DNA of 64,000 bases from Ohtaekwangia koreensis (GTDB taxonomy: Bacteria > Bacteroidota > Bacteroidia > Cytophagales > Cyclobacteriaceae), in contig NZ_FUZU01000003.1 of NCBI RefSeq assembly GCF_900167975.1, positions 558,001 through 622,000 on the forward strand, in the 5' to 3' direction. A program made the translations under genes and the position numbers. Every line of letters begins with the position of its first letter. The stretch's first letter is position 1. The notes below the pieces were generated by a model, which was not told where the DNA came from, made no database searches, and saw nothing but the letters and a program-made list of their open reading frames with translations. Of the stretch, positions 16,729-24,426 are shown piece after piece.

Positions 16729-17883
16729 ATGCAAGAAAGAAAAAAAAGAAGAATAGTCATTGCCTCCGTGCTGAAACCCGTTGATGACACGCGCATGTTT
16801 GAGAAAATTGGTAAGAGTCTGGGAGAAACAGCGCGATTTGATATTCATATTTTTGGATACCCTTCCGGAAAAATTCCGCAAACTTCCGATTCTGATATAA
16901 CGCAGCATGCTTCACAACCTTTCGGGCGACTTAATATCAAGCGGTTGACACAACCGTTGAAGATTTTAAAAAAGATACTTCGCCTGAAGCCCGAACTGCT
17001 GATCATTACTACGCACGAACTTCTCTTTATAGCATTTTTTATTAAGCTGCTAACGAAATGCTGTCTACTGTATGATGTGCAGGAAAATTATTACCGGAAC
17101 ATTCTCTATACCAATGCATACCCCAGTATGGTGCGTCCGCTGCTGGCGGTATATGTAAGGATTAAGGAAATCATATTTTCATCATGGATCGACTATTTTA
17201 TAGTGGCTGAAACGGGATACACTTACGAGATTACTTTTCTAAAAAACAAGAGCATCATCATTGAAAACAAGATGAAGAGGCCTTCTGGTATACTTCCGAA
17301 AAAAAACACAGCAGACCAAAATATACATCTTCTTTTTAGCGGAACGCTTGCCGAAACAACCGGAATATTTTCCGCCATAGCGTTAGCAAAGTCGTTATAT
17401 ATTGCTGAGCCCCGAATTAGACTTACCATTATCGGGTACAGTCCGCAGGCAAGAATATTTAATCAGATCAAGAAAGAAATAGCGGGTGCAGATTTCATTC
17501 ACCTGATCGGTGGCGACACACTGGTTCAACATTCGGAAATTTTAAAAGCAATTCAGCAAAGTGATTTTGGTATCATCGCGTATCCTCCGAACAAGTCAAC
17601 TGAGAACTGTATCCCAACGAAACTATATGAATATCTGGGGTGTAAGCTTCCCATTCTCATGGTAAATCATCCACTCTGGGTAAAGCGCTGCCATCTATAC
17701 CCTGCGTGTATACCTATAGATTTCAATACTCTTGATGTCTCCTCTATTCTTCTCCAAATGTCTTCCACAAAATTCTATATAACGGCTCCTGAAGATGTAT
17801 TCTGGGAAGAAGAAGCAGAGAAACTTGTAAACCTGGTTGACCACATCCTATTGATTCGTAACGACAAAAAGAATGTTTTCTAA
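16729..17883 (+). CDS. Glycosyltransferase, GT4-like (GT-B fold)
   Basis: This 384-residue protein has a GT-B layout. The N-terminal domain runs RRIVIASVLKPVDDTRMFEKIGKSL with YDVQENYYRNI near residue 120. The C-terminal domain begins at about 195 with LLFSGTLAETTGIFSAI and has the donor-binding region around QSDFGIIAYPPNKSTENCIPTKLYEYLGCKLPIL. The E/K pattern in that last segment is where GT4 enzymes bind the nucleotide sugar. There is no membrane anchor or signal peptide, so it acts in the cytoplasm. It overlaps or touches the sulfotransferase gene, which suggests a common glycan product. Confidence 0.82.
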   Translation: MQERKKRRIVIASVLKPVDDTRMFEKIGKSLGETARFDIHIFGYPSGKIPQTSDSDITQHASQPFGRLNIKRLTQPLKILKKILRLKPELLIITTHELLFIAFFIKLLTKCCLLYDVQENYYRNILYTNAYPSMVRPLLAVYVRIKEIIFSSWIDYFIVAETGYTYEITFLKNKSIIIENKMKRPSGILPKKNTADQNIHLLFSGTLAETTGIFSAIALAKSLYIAEPRIRLTIIGYSPQARIFNQIKKEIAGADFIHLIGGDTLVQHSEILKAIQQSDFGIIAYPPNKSTENCIPTKLYEYLGCKLPILMVNHPLWVKRCHLYPACIPIDFNTLDVSSILLQMSSTKFYITAPEDVFWEEEAEKLVNLVDHILLIRNDKKNVF

Positions 17884-18655
17884 AATGTATTATTATTTCC
17901 TATACCTCCGCACCTACCTGATCATTAAAAGAAAACAGTTACTGAATGCGGTTAGTCTTACCAGAAAAAATAGCTATACTCCGTTTGTTATTCTCAGCGA
18001 ACCCCGGTCTGGCTCTACCCTGCTTCATACCTATCTTAATTCGCATACACAGATTAAATCGTATGGAGAAGTACTGCGTGAAAATCTGGAAGAACGTCCG
18101 GATAGAACGATCAAAGATCCTCTGAATAAACTTGCCTTTAAGCCACATACCCCGGCACTGAAAGCGATTGGTTTAAAATTATTCTATGAGTATTATGAGC
18201 ATCCGCTTTACGCGGAATCTTTTAAAAATGTTATTGACCGAAAGGATATTAAGATTATACACTTGATCAGAAGAGATCCTTTGAAAGTATATACATCGTT
18301 GAAAATCGCTCAGAAGACGAACGTTTGGAGTACACTCAAGTCTGCTGATGCAAATAGGATTCAAAAAATCCAAATTGACTGCGAGGACTATACTTCTTTT
18401 TTAAAATCTTATCTGAAGCACCAGCAACTTTTCTCTGCAATGTTTACAGATCATCCGTTACTTGAAATTGCCTATGAAGATCTTGCTAAAAATCCGGAAC
18501 AAACGCTTTATACTGTACAGGAATTCCTGGGTGTTAAACCCAAAAAACTATTTAGCTTACTAAAAAAACAAAATCCCGACTCATTGCAATCACTCGTTGT
18601 TAACTATGATGAAGCCGTAAAACTAACACACGAGTTATACCTATCTAAACTATAA
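17873..18655 (+). CDS. Sulfotransferase-family protein
   Basis: This 260-residue protein carries the 5'-phosphosulfate-binding loop EPRSGSTLLHTYLNSH (about 44-59) and the 3'-phosphate motif near HLIRRDPLKVYTSLKIA, as in PAPS-dependent sulfotransferases (Sulfotransfer_1/3 families). An ATG at 17873 overlaps the upstream gene by 11 bases. A second ATG at 17885 would start two bases after that gene's stop and keep all motifs. With the glycosyltransferase it may make or modify a sulfated glycan or lipid. That is inferred from linkage only: no other glycan genes are adjacent. Confidence 0.8.
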   Translation: MFSKMYYYFLYLRTYLIIKRKQLLNAVSLTRKNSYTPFVILSEPRSGSTLLHTYLNSHTQIKSYGEVLRENLEERPDRTIKDPLNKLAFKPHTPALKAIGLKLFYEYYEHPLYAESFKNVIDRKDIKIIHLIRRDPLKVYTSLKIAQKTNVWSTLKSADANRIQKIQIDCEDYTSFLKSYLKHQQLFSAMFTDHPLLEIAYEDLAKNPEQTLYTVQEFLGVKPKKLFSLLKKQNPDSLQSLVVNYDEAVKLTHELYLSKL

Positions 18656-18688
18656 TACCAGATCGTCATCATCGTGACGATCTGGTAT
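18655..18688. terminator. Bidirectional terminator
   Basis: A perfect 14-bp stem (ATACCAGATCGTCA with TGACGATCTGGTAT) begins on the last base of the sulfotransferase stop codon. It lies between that gene and the convergent tonB gene ending at 18705. Confidence 0.8.
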
Positions 18689-18704
18689 ATCTATATCTGT
18701 TAAT

Positions 18705-19508
18705 TTATTTAGCCAACTGGAATTTGATTGGCAGCGTCATCCGTACAGAAACGGGCCGATGATTTTGCACACCCGACTTCCATTGAGACAGCAACGAAAT
18801 TACACGTTCGGCTTCTTTGTCACAGTCCGCGCTAATACCACGCACTGTTTTTACATCTACAACTTTCCCTTCACTGTTGACAACAAAACTTACATATACT
18901 GTCCCCTCTATACCGAGACGTCTCGCACTGGCAGGATATCTCACTTTACGTTTTATGAATTCGTACAGCGCATCCATGCCACCATCATAAGCAGGCATTA
19001 TTTCGCAAATAGTTACCGGCCCCGTAGGAGCAGGTAAATCGGAAGGAAGCTCTACTCCTTGGCCAGTACCTGTATAAGGAGTCGCTTCTCCAGTACCGGC
19101 ATCATCACCAGTATTTACCGATGTCACTATATCAGCATTAGTCGGTATAATTGTCTCAACCTCAGCGGTTGTAACTTGAACTTGAAGATTATCGCTTACC
19201 GCAGCGGCAGCAGCCTGACGTACTTGTGGTTGTGGTGGCAGAGGCTCCGGAATATAGGGCTGCTGTTCAAATATTATAGTCTCATCTTCCGTAACAATTG
19301 GTTTTACATCAGCTATTATATCTTCACTCATAAAGGATGATAGTATAGGTATAATAAATACCAGTATAGATAACCCTATACTTACTGAAAAACCCGCGAC
19401 CAGATTATTTGAGTAAGACTTCCTTACTTCATAAGCACCATACGCTTTGTTACGATTCTCAAACACCAGATCATCCCAGTCGTTGATTGCAAAGGTTTCT
19501 GTTTTCAT
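18705..19508 (-). CDS. tonB: TonB energy-transducing protein
   Basis: This 267-residue protein has the Bacteroidota-type cytoplasmic start WDDLVFENRNKAYGAYEVRKSY and a single membrane helix (about 36-58). A proline-rich and acidic periplasmic linker (EQQPYIPEPLPPQPQ) follows. The C-terminal TonB domain (about 180-267) contains VRYPASARRLGIEGTVYVSFVVNSEGKVVDVKTVRG. It transmits proton-motive energy from ExbB/ExbD to outer-membrane receptors such as the several in this window. exbBD is not adjacent. Because it is next to a metal-regulated locus it could serve metal uptake, but nothing in the sequence shows this. Confidence 0.93.
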   Translation of the reverse strand: MKTETFAINDWDDLVFENRNKAYGAYEVRKSYSNNLVAGFSVSIGLSILVFIIPILSSFMSEDIIADVKPIVTEDETIIFEQQPYIPEPLPPQPQVRQAAAAAVSDNLQVQVTTAEVETIIPTNADIVTSVNTGDDAGTGEATPYTGTGQGVELPSDLPAPTGPVTICEIMPAYDGGMDALYEFIKRKVRYPASARRLGIEGTVYVSFVVNSEGKVVDVKTVRGISADCDKEAERVISLLSQWKSGVQNHRPVSVRMTLPIKFQLAK

Positions 19509-19646
19509 AATTCAGGCGGTTTAGTAAAAGATTTATTTATACTTAAAATCCGCCTCCCGGAAGAAGGTCACATAAATTCTAAATTATTTTGACAAAGATT
19601 TTATAGGCCTCCTTTAACAAAGAACAAGAATTATTCTAAATAATTT

Positions 19647-19662
19647 TTTAGACTAGCCTAAA
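19647..19662. promoter_or_regulatory. DtxR/MntR-type operator palindrome
   Basis: TTTAGACTAGCCTAAA is a near-perfect palindrome (only one base pair breaks symmetry). It closely resembles DtxR-family boxes (TTAGGnTAGnCTAA-like). It lies directly upstream of the -7 element at 19667 and 35 bases before the repressor's start codon, a position suited to autorepression. Confidence 0.65.
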
Positions 19663-19666
19663 CTTA

Positions 19667-19674
19667 TATTTTTG
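19667..19674 (+). promoter_or_regulatory. -7 promoter element of the metal-uptake locus (TATTTTTG)
   Basis: TATTTTTG is an exact TAnnTTTG match 4 bases after the operator palindrome and 22 bases before the ATG at 19697. Bound repressor would cover the spacer and -7 region. Confidence 0.6.
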
Positions 19675-19696
19675 TAAAACCGTTAAACACTCAAGG

Positions 19697-20353
19697 ATGC
19701 TGAGTTATACCGAAGAAAACTACCTCAAAGCCATTTACCACTTGTCTGACAGTGGTGCAAAAGCTGTATTGACCAGCGAGATCGCTGAAACCATGAATAC
19801 AAAAGCGGCTTCTGTAACAGACATGATCAAAAAGCTGTCGAACAAGAATCTCATCGCGTATGAGAAATACTATGGTGTGAAAATTACCAAACAAGGAAGA
19901 ACGGAAGCCCTGATGGTGGTACGCAAGCATCGCTTGTGGGAAACATTCCTGGTACAAAAACTTCAATTCAGCTGGGACGAGGTGCACGATGTAGCGGAAC
20001 AACTTGAACATATCCAGTCGACATTATTAATCGAGAAGCTGGATGAGTTCCTGGAATATCCAACCGTGGATCCGCATGGTCACCCAATCCCCGACAAGAG
20101 CGGAAAAATCCTCGAAGTAAGGCAGATACCACTCTCCGAATGCTCGGGCAAAAAGAAAATTATAGTGCGGTCAGTTAAACATGGCTCACCTTCATTTTTG
20201 CAGTATCTGAGTAAAATCGGAGTATATATAGGTGCAGGCATTTCCATTTTAGACAAAGTTGAGTTTGATGGTTCACTTGAAATTATGATTGACGCCAAGA
20301 AAAAAGTATTCATCTCGCGCGAAGCCGCGCAAAACTTATTAGTAACTGAATAA
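19697..20353 (+). CDS. mntR: Metal-dependent transcriptional repressor, DtxR/MntR family
   Basis: This 218-residue repressor has an N-terminal winged helix (1-65; AAS VTDMIKKLSNKNLIAYEKYYGVKIT) and a metal-binding dimerisation domain (HRLWETFLVQ..VHDVAEQLEHI at about 75-115, with the His/Glu/His ligands of the family). A C-terminal FeoA/SH3-like domain covers about 145-218. It should bind DNA when loaded with Mn or Fe. It heads a same-strand run with the ABC importer (2-base gap to the next gene) and has a palindromic operator in its promoter, so it most likely represses both itself and the importer. Whether it senses Mn, Fe or Zn cannot be read safely. Confidence 0.92.
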   Translation: MLSYTEENYLKAIYHLSDSGAKAVLTSEIAETMNTKAASVTDMIKKLSNKNLIAYEKYYGVKITKQGRTEALMVVRKHRLWETFLVQKLQFSWDEVHDVAEQLEHIQSTLLIEKLDEFLEYPTVDPHGHPIPDKSGKILEVRQIPLSECSGKKKIIVRSVKHGSPSFLQYLSKIGVYIGAGISILDKVEFDGSLEIMIDAKKKVFISREAAQNLLVTE

Positions 20354-20355
20354 TT

Positions 20356-21306
20356 ATGATATATATAGTAGCCAAAATAAAATCACTCGCAAAATACCTT
20401 TCTCTACTTGCTGCTGTGGCTCTTCTGGCACTGACAAGTTGCTCCAAGAAACAATCCACAGAAAAGCATGATAAGCTCGTAATCGTAACCACTACGGGAA
20501 TGATTAAAGACGCGGTCGAAAATATAGTGGGCGGTCATGCAGAAGTAATCGCCTTGATGGGACCAGGCGTTGATCCACATTTATATAAAGCGACACAAGG
20601 TGATGTAGAGAAACTTACCAATGCAGATATAGTCTTCTATAATGGGTTACACCTCGAAGGAAAAATGGGCGAAGTCCTTGAAAAACTCGGACATTCCAAA
20701 CCCGTCATTGCCGTAGCTTCAGATATACCGGATAGTTTGTTGCGGGCAGTGCCAGGCTTTCAGGGTACACATGATCCACACATCTGGTTTAATGTAAAAC
20801 TATGGGAGAATGCTGTGCGTACGATCAGTAAAACACTCGAACAACAAAATCCAGCACAAGCAACACTCTATGCAACGCAACGCGATCACTATATACACCA
20901 GTTGGACTCGCTACACGAAGTGGTCAAAGTAAGGATTGCTGAGGTTCCTGTACAACAACGGGTATTAATTACAGCACACGATGCTTTCGGATATTTTGGA
21001 GATGCCTACGCTATAGAAGTAAAAGGCTTGCAAGGAATTTCTACAATGTCGGAGTTTGGCGTGCGCGATGTAACGAATCTTGTAAACTTTATCATTGCAC
21101 GAAAGATCAAAGCTATATTCGTAGAAACATCTGTATCTAAAAAATCTATTGAAGCCGTAGTAGAAGGTTGTCACGATAAAGGCTGGGATGTAAAAATCGG
21201 AGGAAGTTTATTTTCCGATGCCATGGGAAATGCCGGTACACCGGAAGGTACTTATATAGGAATGGTAAGTGCAAATGTAAAGACGATCGTTGATTCCCTA
21301 AAATAG
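20356..21306 (+). CDS. Metal ABC transporter substrate-binding lipoprotein (TroA/MntA type)
   Basis: This 316-residue protein has a lipoprotein signal (LLALTSC, Cys about residue 28). It is a cluster A-I solute-binding protein with metal ligands His (DPHLYKAT), His (HDPHIWFN) and later Glu/Asp residues (VEGC...GG SLFSDAMG). The fold consists of two lobes joined by a rigid helix. The absence of the His-rich loop typical of ZnuA favours Mn or Fe over Zn. It starts two bases after the repressor stop codon, hence one operon. Confidence 0.9.
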   Translation: MIYIVAKIKSLAKYLSLLAAVALLALTSCSKKQSTEKHDKLVIVTTTGMIKDAVENIVGGHAEVIALMGPGVDPHLYKATQGDVEKLTNADIVFYNGLHLEGKMGEVLEKLGHSKPVIAVASDIPDSLLRAVPGFQGTHDPHIWFNVKLWENAVRTISKTLEQQNPAQATLYATQRDHYIHQLDSLHEVVKVRIAEVPVQQRVLITAHDAFGYFGDAYAIEVKGLQGISTMSEFGVRDVTNLVNFIIARKIKAIFVETSVSKKSIEAVVEGCHDKGWDVKIGGSLFSDAMGNAGTPEGTYIGMVSANVKTIVDSLK

Positions 21307-21334
21307 TGGGACTAAAAATTTAAGCACAAAATGT

Positions 21335-22144
21335 ATGGACAATGAAAATATAGTATATCCGGCATTAGAGGTTCACGACCTGACCGTAGCATTCGACCGG
21401 AAGCCGGTATTATGGAATATAGATCTTACGTTACCGGAAGGAAAGCTGGTAGGAATTGTCGGTCCGAATGGTGCAGGTAAATCAACACTGATCAAAGCAG
21501 TGATGGGACTATTGCCCCTGAGTAGTGGATACGTAAAACTATTTGATCAACCGATTAATGATGTGCGTAAAAGAATCAGCTATGTACCGCAGCGTGAATC
21601 AGTAGATTGGGATTTTCCTGCCTCTGTCCTCGACGTTGTGCTCATGGGACGCTATAGCAAGCTTGGTTTATTCAAGCGACCGCGCAAGGCAGATTACGAT
21701 GTTGCTTTGGACTGTTTGAAAAAAGTAGGAATGGAAGCCTATATTAACCGGCAGATCTCACAGCTTTCCGGAGGACAACAGCAACGCACATTTCTGGCGC
21801 GTGCCCTGGCACAGCAGGCAGATATATACTTTATGGACGAGCCATTTGCAGGAGTAGACGCTGCCACCGAGAAAGCCATTATAAATTTGCTTCGAACCAT
21901 GACGGAAGCAAAGAAAACAGTAATCGTTGTTCATCATGATCTGCAATCTGTAACGCAATACTTCGACTGGTTGCTCATGCTGAATACACGATTGATAGCG
22001 TGTGGCCCCACATCCACGGTTTTCACACAACAAAATCTACAGGAAACCTACGGAGGTAAACTCACATTGCTCTCCGATGTAGGCGACCTGATCCGCAGAG
22101 AGAATTTTCCAAACAGAGAAGGTGTAACGAGAAAAGTATTATGA
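21335..22144 (+). CDS. Metal ABC transporter ATP-binding protein (TroB/MntB type)
   Basis: This 269-residue ATPase has Walker A GPNGAGKST, Q-loop YVPQRESVDWDFPASVLDVVLMGRY (typical of Mn/Zn importers), signature LSGGQQQRTFLARAL, Walker B IYFMDEPFAGVD and H-loop VHHD. It powers uptake through the two permeases encoded next. Its stop codon overlaps the following start (ATGA at 22141-22144), so the two are translationally coupled. Confidence 0.93.
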   Translation: MDNENIVYPALEVHDLTVAFDRKPVLWNIDLTLPEGKLVGIVGPNGAGKSTLIKAVMGLLPLSSGYVKLFDQPINDVRKRISYVPQRESVDWDFPASVLDVVLMGRYSKLGLFKRPRKADYDVALDCLKKVGMEAYINRQISQLSGGQQQRTFLARALAQQADIYFMDEPFAGVDAATEKAIINLLRTMTEAKKTVIVVHHDLQSVTQYFDWLLMLNTRLIACGPTSTVFTQQNLQETYGGKLTLLSDVGDLIRRENFPNREGVTRKVL

Positions 22145-23430
22145 ACTCGCTCTTTGAATTCTTTTCATTTGCAGATCCCAACATCAGGTTCGTAGTGATC
22201 GGCTCTGTGCTGCTTACGGCCAGCTCTGCTATAGTGGGTACATTTACTTTTCTCCATAAAAAATCTTTAGTTGGAGATGCCATTGCACACGCTGTCCTGC
22301 CTGGAATTTGTCTCGGGTTTATTTTATCCGGCACAAAAAATCCGGCTTACCTGATAACGGGCGCGTTCATCACCGGGTGGATATCGCTTATAGGTGTTGA
22401 GTACATTACCAAGCATACCCGCATCAAAGATGATACAGCCATTGGACTTGTGCTTTCTGTATTTTTTGGGATTGGTATACTTATGCTTACCGTTATTCAA
22501 AAAGGTGGAAATGCATCGCAGTCGGGGTTGGATCATTTTCTATTTGGCAAAGCTGCTGCATTAGTGGGTGATGACCTTATAGTATTTGGTGCTGTAGCCG
22601 TTACGTTGTTGATCGCGGTCTTCCTGCTGTTTAAAGAGTTTTCATTATTGGCGTTCGATAAAGAATACGCTAAAGCCATAGGACTGCCCGTGCGCTGGAT
22701 AGACCTTGTCCTCACCTCTCTTACAGTATTGGCAGTAGTGATTGGGATTCAGGCAGTCGGAGTTGTATTGATGGCAGCTATACTTATAACACCGGCAGCC
22801 GCAGCTCGCTTCTGGACGAATAAAATCAACGTGATGGTTTTGTTAGCCAGTGTCTTCGGTGCGTTTAGCGGCCTGAGTGGTGCCTATATTTCATATATAG
22901 CCCCCGCGATGCCAACCGGTCCCTGGATTGTTATCGTTATTTCTACGATCGCGTTTATATCATTTTTCTTTGCACCCAAACGAGGTGTTATCAACAGAGT
23001 TCTTCGTCAGCGGAATATACGGAGAACTATTAATGATGAGAATGTTTTAAAAACACTATACCAGCTTGGAGAGGAGAACAAAGATTACTTCATCCAACGT
23101 AATAAGGAAGAGATCATTCGCAGAAGGCGATTCTCTCCTGAAGCATTGGGGAAAATTCTTCAGCGTCTCGAGAATCAAGGCTATCTAGATAAAACCAGTA
23201 AGCATTGGGTGTTGACTGAAGAAGGGAAAGCCCGTGGGCAACGTGTAGTCAGGATTCACAGGCTATGGGAGCTATATCTTACTACACATTTGAATATTGC
23301 ACCCGATCACGTGCACGATGATGCCGATACGATAGAGCACTTGCTTACACCCGAACTTGAAGTTGAACTGGAAAGACTTTTAAATTACCCGAAAGTTGAT
23401 CCTCATAAATCTGAAATACCGTATTCATAA
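22141..23430 (+). CDS. Metal ABC permease fused to a DtxR-like repressor domain (YtgCR type)
   Basis: This 429-residue protein has two parts. Residues 1-285 are a polytopic ABC-3 family permease (LVGDAIAHAVLPGICLGF, then helices through SFFFAPKRGV). Residues 290-429 are a DtxR-like module: a winged helix (EIIRRRRFSPEALGKILQRLENQGYLDKTSKHWVLTEEGKARG) followed by the metal-binding segment HRLWELYLTTHLN..VHDDADTIEHLL, keeping the His/Glu/His ligands seen in the stand-alone repressor nearby. It lacks the C-terminal FeoA/SH3 part. The chlamydial YtgCR protein has the same architecture and releases its repressor half by proteolysis. Whether that happens here is unknown. Confidence 0.9.
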   Translation: MNSLFEFFSFADPNIRFVVIGSVLLTASSAIVGTFTFLHKKSLVGDAIAHAVLPGICLGFILSGTKNPAYLITGAFITGWISLIGVEYITKHTRIKDDTAIGLVLSVFFGIGILMLTVIQKGGNASQSGLDHFLFGKAAALVGDDLIVFGAVAVTLLIAVFLLFKEFSLLAFDKEYAKAIGLPVRWIDLVLTSLTVLAVVIGIQAVGVVLMAAILITPAAAARFWTNKINVMVLLASVFGAFSGLSGAYISYIAPAMPTGPWIVIVISTIAFISFFFAPKRGVINRVLRQRNIRRTINDENVLKTLYQLGEENKDYFIQRNKEEIIRRRRFSPEALGKILQRLENQGYLDKTSKHWVLTEEGKARGQRVVRIHRLWELYLTTHLNIAPDHVHDDADTIEHLLTPELEVELERLLNYPKVDPHKSEIPYS

Positions 23431-23494
23431 TACACCGTTACGCTGAATAAAATGAAAACGAGTTTATCATATACGGAATTAAAACAGTATTGAT

Positions 23495-24373
23495 ATGAAT
23501 AATAATGATCTGTCTATAATATTTACAGCATCACTCGTAGCAAGCAGTTGTGCTCTGCTGGGATGCTTTCTGATACTTCGAAAAATGGCGATGGTAGGTG
23601 ATGCTATATCACATGCGGTATTGCCTGGTATAGTAATCGCTTTTTTGATATCAGGTTCACGCGATTCGATGACGATGCTGATCGGAGCAGGTTTGATTGG
23701 TGTCCTTACAACTTTCCTCATCGAGTTTCTTCATAAAAAAGCAAAGCTTCAAACCGATGCGTCTATAGGAGTTACCTTTACCTGGCTGTTTGCTATAGGT
23801 GTAGTGCTTATATCATTGTTTGCCGGCAAAGTTGATCTCGACCAGGACTGTGTACTATATGGTGAAATTGCCTATGTACCATTGGACACGCTTATCGTTG
23901 GTGGACAAAGCATAGGTCCTCGTGCCCTTTATATCATGGGTATAATTCTCACGATCATTATCCTATTTATCTGGATTGGCTATAAAGAACTATTTCTTAC
24001 AACATTCGATCCCGCTTACGCAAGTGCCATCGGTATATCAACTACCCTTTGGCATTACCTATTGATGGGTGCTGTATCTGCAACAACAGTAGCATCCTTT
24101 GAATCGGTGGGCGCTATATTAGTAGTGGCGCTGTTGATCGCTCCTGCCGCAACGGCATACCTGATCACCGACAATTTAAAATGGATGTTAGTGATTGCAT
24201 GCATAGCAGGTATTGTCGCATCCATTACAGGATACTTTTTTGCAGTATGGCTGGATGGATCTATAGCGGGAGCAATTGCTGCGATGGCAGGTGCTATATT
24301 TGTGCTGGCGATGATCTTCTCTCCTACACATGGTATCCTGATGAAGAAAATCTCGGCTCAGCCGGAGTCTTAA
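23495..24373 (+). CDS. Metal ABC transporter permease (TroD/YtgD type)
   Basis: This 292-residue polytopic permease of the ABC-3 family has about nine membrane helices. Hallmarks are MAMVGDAISHAVLPGIVIAFL near residue 30 and GISTTLWHYLLMGAVSATTVASFESVGAILVVALLIAPAATAYL near 190. It pairs with the fused permease to make the membrane channel of the importer. The gene order repressor-A-B-C(R)-D matches the treponemal tro and chlamydial ytg operons. No regulatory domain is attached to this second permease. Confidence 0.92.
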   Translation: MNNNDLSIIFTASLVASSCALLGCFLILRKMAMVGDAISHAVLPGIVIAFLISGSRDSMTMLIGAGLIGVLTTFLIEFLHKKAKLQTDASIGVTFTWLFAIGVVLISLFAGKVDLDQDCVLYGEIAYVPLDTLIVGGQSIGPRALYIMGIILTIIILFIWIGYKELFLTTFDPAYASAIGISTTLWHYLLMGAVSATTVASFESVGAILVVALLIAPAATAYLITDNLKWMLVIACIAGIVASITGYFFAVWLDGSIAGAIAAMAGAIFVLAMIFSPTHGILMKKISAQPES

Positions 24374-24413
24374 AATAAGCTCAATAACAGTTTTACAATA
24401 AAGATATACTCTC

Positions 24414-24421
24414 CTACTTTG
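24414..24421 (+). promoter_or_regulatory. Possible -7 element (CTACTTTG) abutting the mnmE start
   Basis: CTACTTTG differs from TAnnTTTG by one base and ends only five bases before the mnmE ATG. If used, the transcript would be nearly or fully leaderless. Spacing alone makes this doubtful. Confidence 0.25.
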
Positions 24422-24426
24422 TCGCT

